DNA of 64,000 nucleotides from Stieleria tagensis (GTDB lineage: Bacteria; Planctomycetota; Planctomycetia; Pirellulales; Pirellulaceae). The DNA lies in assembly GCF_024129865.1 (NCBI RefSeq), contig NZ_JAMYFE010000030.1, positions 62,001-126,000 on the forward strand, written 5' to 3'. The position numbers were made by a program, and so were the translations under genes. The notes beneath the pieces were generated by a model. That model did no database searches. It saw only the letters and a program-made list of their open reading frames with translations, and had not been told where the DNA came from. Of this stretch, positions 18,546-27,011 are shown piece after piece; within the stretch, counting starts at the first letter, position 1; each line of letters begins with the position of its first letter.

Positions 18546-19909
18546 ACGAAATGCAAACGATCGATCCGGACTGGGCCTGGCAACCGTTTGAGCCGACATC
18601 TCAGCGACCTTGGGACCGATCGCTGGCGGCGCATCTGTATCGTCGATCCGGATTCGGTGCCGACCTTGCTCGTATCGACCAAGCGGTGATGCGGACTCCG
18701 GCGGAAGTCGTCAGCGAATTGATCTCCAACAATCAAGAAACCCCCGACTTTCGTTCCACCGCAGACTCGCTGGCCGAAGCGACATTGGCCGGGGGTGACC
18801 CTGCGAAGTTGTCCGCAGCATGGGTTTATCGACTGCTGTACACGCCGAATCAGTTGCTTGAGAAGATGACTTTGTTCTGGCACGGTCACTTTGCGACCGG
18901 GGCGGAGAAAGTCAACGATGCGAGGATGATGTGGAATCAAAATCAATTGCTGCGCGAGCACGCTCTGGGAGACTTTGGCAGGCTCGTTCATCAGATCTCA
19001 GCCGATCCGGCGATGCTGATCTACCTGGATTCGGCGAAGAATCGCAAAGCCCATCCGAACGAAAATTTTGCGCGTGAATTGATGGAGTTGTTCTGTTTAG
19101 GTGAAGGCAACTATGGCGAAACGGACGTGCTGGAACTGGCACGCTGTTTCACCGGTTGGGAGATCAAGAACAAGAAGTTTCGCAAGAATCGCTACCAACA
19201 TGATTCCGGCATTAAGTCAGTGCTGCAGCAACGCGGTGACTTTGACGGCGATGATGGCGTTCGAATCGTCTTGGAACAACCGGCAACGCAGACGTTTATC
19301 GCACGCAAGTTGTACCGTTTCTTTGTCAGTGAAGAACGCAGTCCAACGGACGCCTTGCTACAACCACTGGCAAACCTGTTTCGAGAAAGTGATTTGCAAA
19401 TCGCTCCGGTGGTCGAGCGGATCCTGGGAAGCAATCTCTTTTTCTCGTCGAACTCCGTGGCTTGTCGAATCAAGTCACCGGTCGAACTGGTGATGGGGAT
19501 GCTCCGCAGCCTCCACGCGACGACCAATACCCAATTGGTTGGTCGTGGGTTGAAGAATATCGGCCAGGGTTTGTTCTATCCGCCCAACGTCAAAGGCTGG
19601 GATGGTGGTCGGGCCTGGATCAATTCGTCGACGCTTCTTGGCCGCGCGAATTTGATCGCGGACATTCTTGAAAATGAGGCGACTCGGTTCGACGGCGGCA
19701 GCCTATCGGAATGTCTGGACCGCCGTGAGGTGCAAACGCCTGATCAAGCAATTCGCTATTTCGAACAGTGTTTATTGTCTGTGCCATTGGATGACGCCAC
19801 ACGGATTCAAATTCAGGAATCGGTGGAATCCATTTCTGGTGACACGGAGCGGCAAATGCGGGCGATATTGCACGCTTTGACCTCACTGCCGATTTGTCAA
19901 CTCGCCTAA
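18542..19909 (+). CDS. DUF1800 domain protein
   Basis: A 455-residue DUF1800 protein beginning at a GTG that overlaps the preceding stop (GTGA). Characteristic blocks are AAHLYRRSGFGADLARID, KMTLFWHGHFATG, NENFARELMELFCLGEGN, ARCFTGWEI and PPNVKGWDGGRAWINSSTLL. No signal peptide is seen, which is common in this family. Function is undescribed. It is almost always encoded next to a DUF1501 protein, as here, so the two are presumed partners, one cytoplasmic or peripheral and one Tat-exported. The overlap with the upstream DUF3352-like gene makes a three-gene operon likely. Confidence 0.95.
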   Translation: MNEMQTIDPDWAWQPFEPTSQRPWDRSLAAHLYRRSGFGADLARIDQAVMRTPAEVVSELISNNQETPDFRSTADSLAEATLAGGDPAKLSAAWVYRLLYTPNQLLEKMTLFWHGHFATGAEKVNDARMMWNQNQLLREHALGDFGRLVHQISADPAMLIYLDSAKNRKAHPNENFARELMELFCLGEGNYGETDVLELARCFTGWEIKNKKFRKNRYQHDSGIKSVLQQRGDFDGDDGVRIVLEQPATQTFIARKLYRFFVSEERSPTDALLQPLANLFRESDLQIAPVVERILGSNLFFSSNSVACRIKSPVELVMGMLRSLHATTNTQLVGRGLKNIGQGLFYPPNVKGWDGGRAWINSSTLLGRANLIADILENEATRFDGGSLSECLDRREVQTPDQAIRYFEQCLLSVPLDDATRIQIQESVESISGDTERQMRAILHALTSLPICQLA

Positions 19910-19942
19910 CCCATCATTGGCTGTTTTCCGATGCTCGTTTCA

Positions 19943-21166
19943 ATGAATCAAAGTCGACGACGATTCTTGCAGTCTTCGATCGGTGGTGCCGCCGCGATCG
20001 GCGTGGGGGCTGCGATGCCCGCGTGTTTCGCGGACGCGGCAACGGCCGGCAACCAAGAACAGGAACGAATCCTGGTTGTGGTTCAGCTGTCCGGTGGCAA
20101 CGATGGCTTGAACACCGTTGTTCCATATGCCGACGATCACTATCGATCGGCACGGCCCAAATTGGCGATCCCGATCAGCGACGTGTTGAAGTTGGATGAC
20201 GACACGGGTTTACATCCGTCGATCCGAGGGATGCACGACCTGCTGCAAGACGGACAGTTTGTGGCCGTTCGTGGTGTCGGCTATGAACGACCGAATCGTT
20301 CGCATTTCGAGTCGATGGACATCTGGCACACCTGCCGTCGCAAAAATGAACCACGCCCCGACGGTTGGCTGGGTCGGTTCATGGATCAACAACCGGAATC
20401 CGCCGGCGGCGATGTTCCCGCACTGCATCTGGGACATGAATCACAACCCGCCGCGATCGCATCGACCAGTATCCGTGTGCCAACCGTCAAGACGCTCGCC
20501 GAGTTTCAATTGCATGGCAACGACAAGCAGGCACTTCGGGAATTGCTGCAAACAAATCGGCCGGTCAAACCAACCCAGGACAACGAATTGCTTGATTTCT
20601 TGCAGTCCAGTACGACGTCAGCGATCGCCGCAAGCCAGCGAGTGAGCGAAGCCGCAGCAGGTTACCGCAGCGATGTCACGTACCCCAAGACGGAACTGGG
20701 CAACAAGCTACGTGTCGTCGCTCAATTGATCGACGCCGGGCTGACGACACGAGTGTATTACATTCAACACGATGGATTTGACACACACGCCCAGCAGACT
20801 GAGACCCACAGCATTTTGCTACGTCAATGGAGCGATGCTGTGACTGCGCTGATTCGCGATCTGGATGCCCATGACCACGGCAAGCGGGTCTGTGTGATGA
20901 CGTTCAGCGAGTTCGGTCGTCGCGTGTCTGAAAACGCCAGCGAAGGAACCGACCACGGCGCTGCGGGGCCGATGTTTTTATGCGGTGGCGGAGTCAAAGC
21001 TGGCATCGTGGGCAAGCGTCCCGATCTGACCGATTTGCAGGACGGCGATCTGAAACACGAATTCGATTTTCGCCAGGTCTACGCATCAGTCTTGCAGTCA
21101 TGGCTGGGGGCCGATCCGACCGCCATTCTTGGCAAGGATTATCAACCGCTGCCGTTATTCGGATAG
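19943..21166 (+). CDS. DUF1501 protein, Tat-exported
   Basis: A 407-residue member of DUF1501, related to the alkaline-phosphatase-like fold. The start was set at ATG 19943 so that the protein opens with MNQSRRRFLQSSIGG, a twin-arginine signal; an in-frame ATG at 19931 adds four residues. Landmarks are VVVQLSGGNDGLNTVVPY, HDGFDTHAQQTETH, MTFSEFGRRVSENASEGTDH and GPMFLCGGGVKAGIVG. Their His/Asp positions resemble metal ligands of the phosphatase superfamily. It follows the DUF1800 gene by 33 bp. A large hairpin (21193-21249) just downstream probably ends the transcript. The biochemical role is unknown. Confidence 0.94.
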   Translation: MNQSRRRFLQSSIGGAAAIGVGAAMPACFADAATAGNQEQERILVVVQLSGGNDGLNTVVPYADDHYRSARPKLAIPISDVLKLDDDTGLHPSIRGMHDLLQDGQFVAVRGVGYERPNRSHFESMDIWHTCRRKNEPRPDGWLGRFMDQQPESAGGDVPALHLGHESQPAAIASTSIRVPTVKTLAEFQLHGNDKQALRELLQTNRPVKPTQDNELLDFLQSSTTSAIAASQRVSEAAAGYRSDVTYPKTELGNKLRVVAQLIDAGLTTRVYYIQHDGFDTHAQQTETHSILLRQWSDAVTALIRDLDAHDHGKRVCVMTFSEFGRRVSENASEGTDHGAAGPMFLCGGGVKAGIVGKRPDLTDLQDGDLKHEFDFRQVYASVLQSWLGADPTAILGKDYQPLPLFG

Positions 21167-21192
21167 AGCCCAATGTGACAGGACGTGTTGCC

Positions 21193-21249
21193 CCGTAGCT
21201 GGATCCGCCAGGATTCAGACTGACTGAGCCCTGGCGGGATCCGCTACGG
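21193..21249. repeat. Long palindromic repeat, copy 1 (possible bidirectional terminator)
   Basis: A 57-nt cruciform-capable element between the convergent DUF1501 and beta-propeller genes. The outer arms CCGTAGC/GCTACGG (21193-21199/21243-21249) pair perfectly. The inner arms GGATCCGCCAGG and CCTGGCGGGATCC pair with a one-base bulge, and TCAG/CTGA close a five-base loop. The inner core closely matches the element at 26941-26981, so this is a dispersed repeat family rather than a chance hairpin. Its position between two converging genes fits termination in both directions, although no clear U-tract is present. Confidence 0.8.
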
Positions 21250-21273
21250 CGTTTGGTGGGTTGGGCTGGCCGA

Positions 21274-22230
21274 TTATTTCAGTGGCTGAGACGTGAGTTT
21301 CACTCCGTTGGTGTCCAAAATTTGGAAGTGGTGGATGCCGACTTTCTTACCATCACTGTAGGTCCAGACCACTTCTTTGTTCTGATTGACTTCGATCAAC
21401 TTGGGCGCATCAACGTCTTTGCGGCCACCTGCGTATGAGGCAATGACAATGTTTCCGTTGGGCAAGACTTGGCCACCACAAGGGTCTTGCAGCCACTCGC
21501 CTGGAAGATCTTGATTGGTCAATTCCCAGACTTTGTTCCCGTCGGCGCCGAAGTCAAAGACACGATTGCCGTTGGTGCCACAGACGAGCGTGTGGCCCTG
21601 GCCGTGACGAATTGCGGTGAAGGGCCAAGAGTGAATGTCTCGATTCGGATCATTCTTGATCGACGTGTCGATGCTGCTGATTACCTTGCCCTCGCGGTCG
21701 TAGTTTCGCACCGCAAAGTCCAATAGATGAGGGACCAAATAGGTGCCGTCGTCTAATTTGCGGGCCATTCGGGTCTGTAAATGAAAGTTTTCGGTTTGGC
21801 ACTGCAGCGGGAATTCGACCAGAATTTTCCCCTCGCGATCGACTTCCAGAAGTCGCGGATGGGATCCGGCCTCGGTGATCACAAACGTCCCGGACGCCGT
21901 CGGCTGGGCGCCGTTGACCTCCGCCTGGGTTCCTTTCCAGATCAGCGTTTCGGATCCATCGGGTGTGACTTCGATCACAGCGCCCCCGGCGTATCGTTTG
22001 CCTTTATTGAGTGTCAGCACTCGATTGTCGTTCGGCAATACATACCCATCGCGCGTCGCGTGAGGGTAGGTCCAGGTTCTATTGCCCTGGCCATCGACGA
22101 TGTAGGTGTTTTGCCCGCAGGCTAGAAAGCCGTGGGTGATTTCCTGGGCGACGGCTGTGGTCGCCACAAGTGAGGTGCTGAGTGTGGCCAGGATAACGAT
22201 CAGCCACGCACTGTTTTTTTGGTTTGGCAT
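21274..22230 (-). CDS. Secreted beta-propeller protein (PQQ-like / arylsulfotransferase-like repeats)
   Basis: A 318-residue protein with a signal peptide cleaved near VAQEI. Repeating motifs of the kind seen in PQQ-like or ASST propellers run throughout: NTYIVDGQGNRTWTYPHA, GGAVIEVTPDGSETLIWKG, PRLLEVDREGKILVEFPL, NRVFDFGADGNKVWELTN and PKLIEVNQNKEVVWTYSD. Each ends in a Val-Trp or Val-Glu-Phe strand. No catalytic His typical of true arylsulfotransferases could be assigned, so it is better described as a propeller of unknown role. It starts 54 bp downstream of the metallopeptidase gene on the same strand, so the two may be co-transcribed. Confidence 0.82.
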   Translation of the reverse strand: MPNQKNSAWLIVILATLSTSLVATTAVAQEITHGFLACGQNTYIVDGQGNRTWTYPHATRDGYVLPNDNRVLTLNKGKRYAGGAVIEVTPDGSETLIWKGTQAEVNGAQPTASGTFVITEAGSHPRLLEVDREGKILVEFPLQCQTENFHLQTRMARKLDDGTYLVPHLLDFAVRNYDREGKVISSIDTSIKNDPNRDIHSWPFTAIRHGQGHTLVCGTNGNRVFDFGADGNKVWELTNQDLPGEWLQDPCGGQVLPNGNIVIASYAGGRKDVDAPKLIEVNQNKEVVWTYSDGKKVGIHHFQILDTNGVKLTSQPLK

Positions 22231-22284
22231 CAGAGACGGGGGGAGTGAGTAGACGGGGTGAAAGGAGAGAGGGAGTGTGGAGAG

Positions 22285-23004
22285 TTACGGAAGCGGGCCC
22301 CAGATTTTCGATTGTAGATCGAACATGCGTGGGTCATGTTGCTTCAATTCGGCTCGGACAAATGGGTAAAAGTCGTTGACCCCTAAATAGGCTTCGGTTG
22401 ATTCTGCGAAGTACTCTTTGTGATTATTCATTCCGTAGTGACGGACCTGTCGGTGGGCGTGATCAAGCACATGATCGTACGAACCCGAGTTTTCAGCCAA
22501 TTCGTAGAGGGCTTTGATTTCTGCATCGTCCCAGCCGAGCACTTGATCGTGATAGGCGTGCGCAAGTTCGTGCATGATGGCATAGGGATGTTTGGCCCAC
22601 TGTTGGCGGGAAAGCAGCAGATCAATTTTTGGCACATGAACGTGTTTCGCCATCGCAGGGTTGTATCCGTTGTCGGCAAGCCAATCGGCACTGGGATGGT
22701 AGACCAACGACTTTCCTTTTCCGTCACGATCAACCCAGATGGGGATTTCACGCAGCTCGTTCAGTACATCATCAGGCAACAGATAGGTGACGCGTTGCAA
22801 ATGGTTTCCCAGTGCCTGCAATGCCCGTTGGCCCTTGCTCGAATGTTCGGGTTTAAAAACAGTGGGATCCACCTTCACCGTCCAACCCTCGATCGTGCGG
22901 ATCACTGGAACGCCGTTTTGTGTCGGGACGTCCTTTTCGGCGGCAATCTGGTTCACGACGGTTGTCAGCAGAACCAGGAAAATGGAATGGAAGAATGTGT
23001 TCAT
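22285..23004 (-). CDS. Zinc metallopeptidase-like secreted protein (HExxH)
   Basis: A 239-residue protein with an N-terminal signal peptide (MNTFFHSIFLVLLTTVV). MHELAHAYH (residues 144-152) supplies the HExxH zinc site, His145-Glu146 and His149. About 46 residues later NHKEYFAESTEAYLG offers Glu201 (or Glu197) as the third ligand, an arrangement seen in gluzincins of the anthrax-lethal-factor-like type. Short secreted proteins of this type are common in planctomycetes, but I know of no characterised member. It may process exported proteins or cell-wall material, which is inference. It is the first gene of a probable two-gene unit with the propeller gene. Confidence 0.82.
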   Translation of the reverse strand: MNTFFHSIFLVLLTTVVNQIAAEKDVPTQNGVPVIRTIEGWTVKVDPTVFKPEHSSKGQRALQALGNHLQRVTYLLPDDVLNELREIPIWVDRDGKGKSLVYHPSADWLADNGYNPAMAKHVHVPKIDLLLSRQQWAKHPYAIMHELAHAYHDQVLGWDDAEIKALYELAENSGSYDHVLDHAHRQVRHYGMNNHKEYFAESTEAYLGVNDFYPFVRAELKQHDPRMFDLQSKIWGPLP

Positions 23005-23148
23005 GTGATCTCTGAATCAGCCGTTGAGTATTAGCTAACAGCTTCGTCGGTTATGTGATGAATCAGCGATGAACCAAACGCTCTAGCGCGTTTCGGTTGA
23101 TCGGATCAGCGGAAAATGTCGTTTGCACTTTGAATTGGCGATGACTCG

Positions 23149-25587
23149 TTATAACCCCAGCGTTCCGAACGGGTCGTCATCCACTGTGGCGCTCGGTGCC
23201 GGTGGATCGGCAGGGACACCAAACGGATTGTCGTCGCCGGCAGGAATATCGATTGTGTCAGGGACGTCTTCGGCATCGGGTACAAAGTATTCACCGGAGG
23301 GCTGAATGCTGTCCGCCGGCGGCGCCTTCAATTCGTGCAGCTGGATGTAAGAACCAGACATCAACCGATCTTCCTTGCCAGGGCCGGCTTCGACAATGAT
23401 CGCAGACTTGGTCAACAACCCTTTTTCTTTGACATTGATCGCATTGCAGCGCGTTTGACAGAGTCCACAACCGACACACTTGTCGGCCAACACGACAGGG
23501 GCTGAATAGCCGGTGCCTTCGATCGGCGCTCCGCTATCATCGACTTGGGTCCCGACCTGAGTGTATTCAATGGCGTGGTAGCCCGCCGCGTTGCACTCTT
23601 GCACGCACAGGTCACACGCCTCGCTGCCGGCAAAGGGCAGGCAGGTCGATTCATTGACGATTGCCAGCCCCATCCGAGCGGCCTTTTTCTCGGCCAATGG
23701 CAACGCTCGAATCGCTCCCGTCGGACAGACTTGCCCACAAGCGTTGCAACTCGATTCACAACCGGCCCAATCGGCGTTGACCATCGGAGTCCACAAGCCT
23801 TCCAGTCCCTGCTGAAACGCCTCGGGTTGTAGCACGTTGTTGGGACAAGCCTTGAAACACTCGCCGCAGCGAATGCACATCTCTAAAAACTCTTGCTCGG
23901 GGACGCTTCCCGGCGGACGAACGGGCAAGAACGCATCGGGGGCGTCAAGTCGGGCACCAAACGTTTTTGTCGCCGCTGTGATGCCCACGCTGCCGGCGAC
24001 CGCCGCCGCCGTACCGCCGGCCAGCGACAAAAACCCTCTGCGTCCGATCGCGGTTTCACCGGTGGGCGGATCATTTTCGACTTTCAATTCAACCACGTTC
24101 CAACGTTCAACGAATTTGATCGCATGCGTCGGACAAACACCACCACAGGATTGGCACATCGTGCAATCGGAGGTGCGAGTGGTGAAGTCAGGTTTGATGG
24201 CGTCGAACGGACAAATCTCCACGCACTTGTTGCAGTTAATACACGACGATTCGACTTTGCGTTCGGTTGCCCGAAATAGGTTACCCAGTGAAAACACAGC
24301 CCCGCTGGGGCAAACATACTTGCACCAAAAACGGGGGCGAAAGAACCCTAGCCCCAGTACCGACAGAAACAACACGATCGAAAACAGTTGGCCGATGTTG
24401 AACCCCGGCACCAAATGCCAGCCGCGCAGCAGTCCGGATTGCAGCGGATCGACTAGGAATAGCATCCCCCGTGTGATGACGGGAATTGCCGAAAAGAAAC
24501 CCGAAACCAGAACACCAAACACGGCGCACAACAACGTGCCGGCCAGCAGGTAGTATTTGATGTGAACCCACCAACCGTCGCCCGGCACGCGGAAACGTGT
24601 GATTCGTCGACCGACCGCCCAGTCAAACAAATCGATGGTCGTTCCCAGCGGGCACAGATAGCCGCAAAACCCACGTGGGATAAGAATGCAAACAATCAAG
24701 ATGATCGCCGCAGACGCCAGTGACCAGACCCAACTGCGTGATGCGATTGCGGTCGACAAGCTGACCAACGGGTCGATGACCAAAAAGGTTTCGGCGGGAA
24801 TGATTTCCTTGGCGGCCAGGTTGTCGGCATAGTGTGACGGCCAAGCATTGGGATCGGTTTGGCTGAGCGTCCAACGGTAGTCGGCGGTGACAAACGCATC
24901 CAACCGTTCGGCCGTCAGTTCGCCTTGCGGTTGCAAGCGAATTTGATGCGGCGAAACGCTGATGACAGAAAACGGCTGGGCGGGGCGACTGTCACCCCCG
25001 ACATAAACCGTGTCGCTGGGAGAGGGCTGCCAGGGGCCAGCGAACTCGCCTGCGAAATCAAGGTGGCTGGACTGTGACGCGATTGCCAGGAACGTCCAGT
25101 CAGTTGATTGACGACCGGCAGCAGCTGGCTGGGCGTTGTAGGGCCAACAGACATAAAAGAAAAGCACGACAAACGTGAGCAAACAAACCGTTTGGACGAT
25201 GCGACGCAGTGGGGATGCCAACCAAGACAAACCCAATCGCCGCAGTGATTTCCGAATCACTCCGCGCTGTTTCGAGGCCCGATCGGATTGCCAGCGACGA
25301 GGCGTGATGCGCCGCAACAGGCGACCGGGCAATGATTGAGATGCAAATTGGCCGGGTTTGAGTCGTCGTAATGTGGGCGAAAACCAATCGAGTCGCAGCA
25401 ACGCCGCTGAACCACGATCAAAGCGAGTCAGCAGGATCAAAATCGCCGCGACCAACAGCACCAGTGCGGTTGCGACCATCCAGCCTGTTTCCAGCCCAGT
25501 TGCCGCGAGGGTGTGATCTTGTGAGACCGCCAGCAGGATTGCCACTGCAAGCCCGCCAAACCCGATGGCTAAACCGGTCTGTTTCAT
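23149..25587 (-). CDS. NapH-NapG-like iron-sulfur membrane fusion protein
   Basis: An 812-residue protein that fuses a polytopic membrane electron-transfer module with a ferredoxin-rich module. The N-terminal part has several transmembrane helices and the NapH/NosR/RdxA-type cysteine motifs CGYLCPLGT and CKYVCPSGA. These are followed by CINCNKCVEICP and CTMCQSCGGVCP, ligands for two 4Fe-4S clusters. Midway an internal twin-arginine-like string, RRGFLSLAGGTAAAV, starts a NapG/MauM-like segment with four more Cys-rich sites, including CIRCGECFKACP, CNACGQVCP and CVGCGLCQTRC. A periplasmic insert of about 150 residues separates the first helices from the rest. The start overlaps the stop of the FMN-binding gene (ATGA). 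It probably moves electrons between the quinone pool and periplasmic flavin or heme acceptors. Confidence 0.9.
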   Translation of the reverse strand: MKQTGLAIGFGGLAVAILLAVSQDHTLAATGLETGWMVATALVLLVAAILILLTRFDRGSAALLRLDWFSPTLRRLKPGQFASQSLPGRLLRRITPRRWQSDRASKQRGVIRKSLRRLGLSWLASPLRRIVQTVCLLTFVVLFFYVCWPYNAQPAAAGRQSTDWTFLAIASQSSHLDFAGEFAGPWQPSPSDTVYVGGDSRPAQPFSVISVSPHQIRLQPQGELTAERLDAFVTADYRWTLSQTDPNAWPSHYADNLAAKEIIPAETFLVIDPLVSLSTAIASRSWVWSLASAAIILIVCILIPRGFCGYLCPLGTTIDLFDWAVGRRITRFRVPGDGWWVHIKYYLLAGTLLCAVFGVLVSGFFSAIPVITRGMLFLVDPLQSGLLRGWHLVPGFNIGQLFSIVLFLSVLGLGFFRPRFWCKYVCPSGAVFSLGNLFRATERKVESSCINCNKCVEICPFDAIKPDFTTRTSDCTMCQSCGGVCPTHAIKFVERWNVVELKVENDPPTGETAIGRRGFLSLAGGTAAAVAGSVGITAATKTFGARLDAPDAFLPVRPPGSVPEQEFLEMCIRCGECFKACPNNVLQPEAFQQGLEGLWTPMVNADWAGCESSCNACGQVCPTGAIRALPLAEKKAARMGLAIVNESTCLPFAGSEACDLCVQECNAAGYHAIEYTQVGTQVDDSGAPIEGTGYSAPVVLADKCVGCGLCQTRCNAINVKEKGLLTKSAIIVEAGPGKEDRLMSGSYIQLHELKAPPADSIQPSGEYFVPDAEDVPDTIDIPAGDDNPFGVPADPPAPSATVDDDPFGTLGL

Positions 25588-26915
25588 GGTTTTGCCTTGG
25601 CCAGCGCTTTGGCGGTTGCGTTGACGATGGCTTGGGAGGTGATGGTCGCCCCACTGGTTCCATCCACGCCCTGAACGCTTTGGTTTTGAATCAATTGCGC
25701 CGGAGTATCGGTCAGCGATGAATAGAACTGTTTTTCTTTGTGGTCAGTGATTTTGACCGTTTTGAGTTCCCCTGACTCGACCGTGACTTCGACCACCAAT
25801 TTTCCGTTGTAACCCGTGCTGCTGTCGGTGTAGGTCCCATCGGCGGCCGTCGAGACATCGGCTTGGTCATACAAGCGAATCGTGTCGATGCTTTCTTGCG
25901 CACGCGCTTTCGCTCGCTGTTCGTATTCCTCGTTGCGGTGATTGTCAGAATCAATGACGCGTTGGTAGTACTCGATCGCTTGGTCCAGTTTTCCCGCTTT
26001 CCGTAATGCGTCGCCGGCTAGCAGGTTGGCTTGATTGTTGGCATTGCTACGCTGATAGACCGCGGTCAGTTTCAGTGCTTGATCGATTTGCCCCATGTCA
26101 CCGAGCAATTTGATGGCGTTTAAGTTCAGGCTGCGGCTTTGCAGCATCTGCAGCGCCATCGCGCGATTGCCCAATCGCCAATAACATTCCGCAAGGTGCA
26201 CACCGTCTTGGGTGGCAGCCGTTGGTTTGCCTTTCTGGTACCAGAATGCCGCCCGCGGATAGTCCTGCATCAAACGGAAATAGGCTGATCCGAGCGCATT
26301 CATGTCACGCTTCAACAACTGAGGGTTATCCTTGTGCAGTGTCAGCAAGTGATGGATCAGTTTGATGCCGGAGTGCCAACGACTGGGGTTTTCGTTGATG
26401 ACCGACCAAATGTATTGCCCCATGTTTTTGTGCGCTTGCCAGGGGCCTTTGGGCGGCTGCAGTGGCCAAGCAAGGTCAAGTGATTCAGGATAGTCCAGCT
26501 CAGTCGAATCGAACCACTCCGGCGGTGATTGCCCAGCCGCAGCGATCAGTGCCAAGACCTCAGATTTCGATCGCGTGGTGGGCGTTGCGTCGGCCGACTC
26601 GGTGGCGCCCGCCAAGGGGGTCAGTTCGTATCGGGTTCCCTGGTAGGTGACCGCGTGGACTTTGTGGAACGGATAGACCCTGGAAAACGTTCGGTTGCCC
26701 ACGGACGTTTCAAAATCGAATTCTTTGTCGGCTTTGCGAATCGATTTGATCGTGCCACTGAGTTTTGACCCGTTCAGGAATTCGACTGTGTCGGTGGCCG
26801 GCGCATGGGTGGCGGCAACCAGCGTAAACAGAACGAACGCGACCAATGTGCCGAATTGCTGGGTGATCTGCATCATTGCGACTTTGTAGTTGTGGTTGCG
26901 GCAGAGGGAAAACAT
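25584..26915 (-). CDS. TPR plus FMN-binding (covalent flavin) protein
   Basis: A 443-residue exported protein; ATGs at 26876 and 26873 are alternative starts that place the signal peptide at the very N-terminus. Residues about 40-95 form a small beta-rich domain (DTVEFLNGSKLSGTIKSI). TPR-like helices occupy roughly 190-345. The C-terminus is an FMN-binding domain like RnfG/NqrC/NosR, with GVDGTSGATITSQA. Thr424 of SGAT is the expected phosphoester attachment site for FMN, normally installed by an ApbE-type transferase, and no such gene is in the window. The gene is coupled by ATGA to the NapH-NapG-like protein, a classic partner for flavinylated periplasmic subunits. The TPR-FMN combination is unusual. 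Confidence 0.9.
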   Translation of the reverse strand: MFSLCRNHNYKVAMMQITQQFGTLVAFVLFTLVAATHAPATDTVEFLNGSKLSGTIKSIRKADKEFDFETSVGNRTFSRVYPFHKVHAVTYQGTRYELTPLAGATESADATPTTRSKSEVLALIAAAGQSPPEWFDSTELDYPESLDLAWPLQPPKGPWQAHKNMGQYIWSVINENPSRWHSGIKLIHHLLTLHKDNPQLLKRDMNALGSAYFRLMQDYPRAAFWYQKGKPTAATQDGVHLAECYWRLGNRAMALQMLQSRSLNLNAIKLLGDMGQIDQALKLTAVYQRSNANNQANLLAGDALRKAGKLDQAIEYYQRVIDSDNHRNEEYEQRAKARAQESIDTIRLYDQADVSTAADGTYTDSSTGYNGKLVVEVTVESGELKTVKITDHKEKQFYSSLTDTPAQLIQNQSVQGVDGTSGATITSQAIVNATAKALAKAKP

Positions 26916-26940
26916 TGTGGTTGTCAGGAGTATCGTAACT

Positions 26941-26981
26941 GATCCCGCCAGGGTTCAGACTGTCTGAACGCCGGCGGGATC
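26941..26981. repeat. Palindromic repeat, copy 2
   Basis: A 41-nt inverted repeat between the AraC-type regulator and the FMN-binding gene, both leftward. GATCCCGCC/GGCGGGATC form the base and GTTCAGA/TCTGAAC the tip around a three-base loop, with two internal mismatches. It shares the GATCC-CGCCAGG-TTCAGACTG pattern with the repeat at 21193-21249. It probably insulates the electron-transfer operon from regulator transcription. Confidence 0.75.
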
Positions 26982-27011
26982 AGCCACCATGCTCAATGAC
27001 CTTGCCGATGG

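Noticed and set aside
21193-21249. Possible insertion-sequence end
   Set aside because: The inverted repeat is a single hairpin with no transposase frame or target duplication nearby; better treated as a palindromic repeat.
21274-22230. True arylsulfotransferase
   Set aside because: Only the propeller repeat pattern is visible; the catalytic histidines of characterised enzymes could not be placed.
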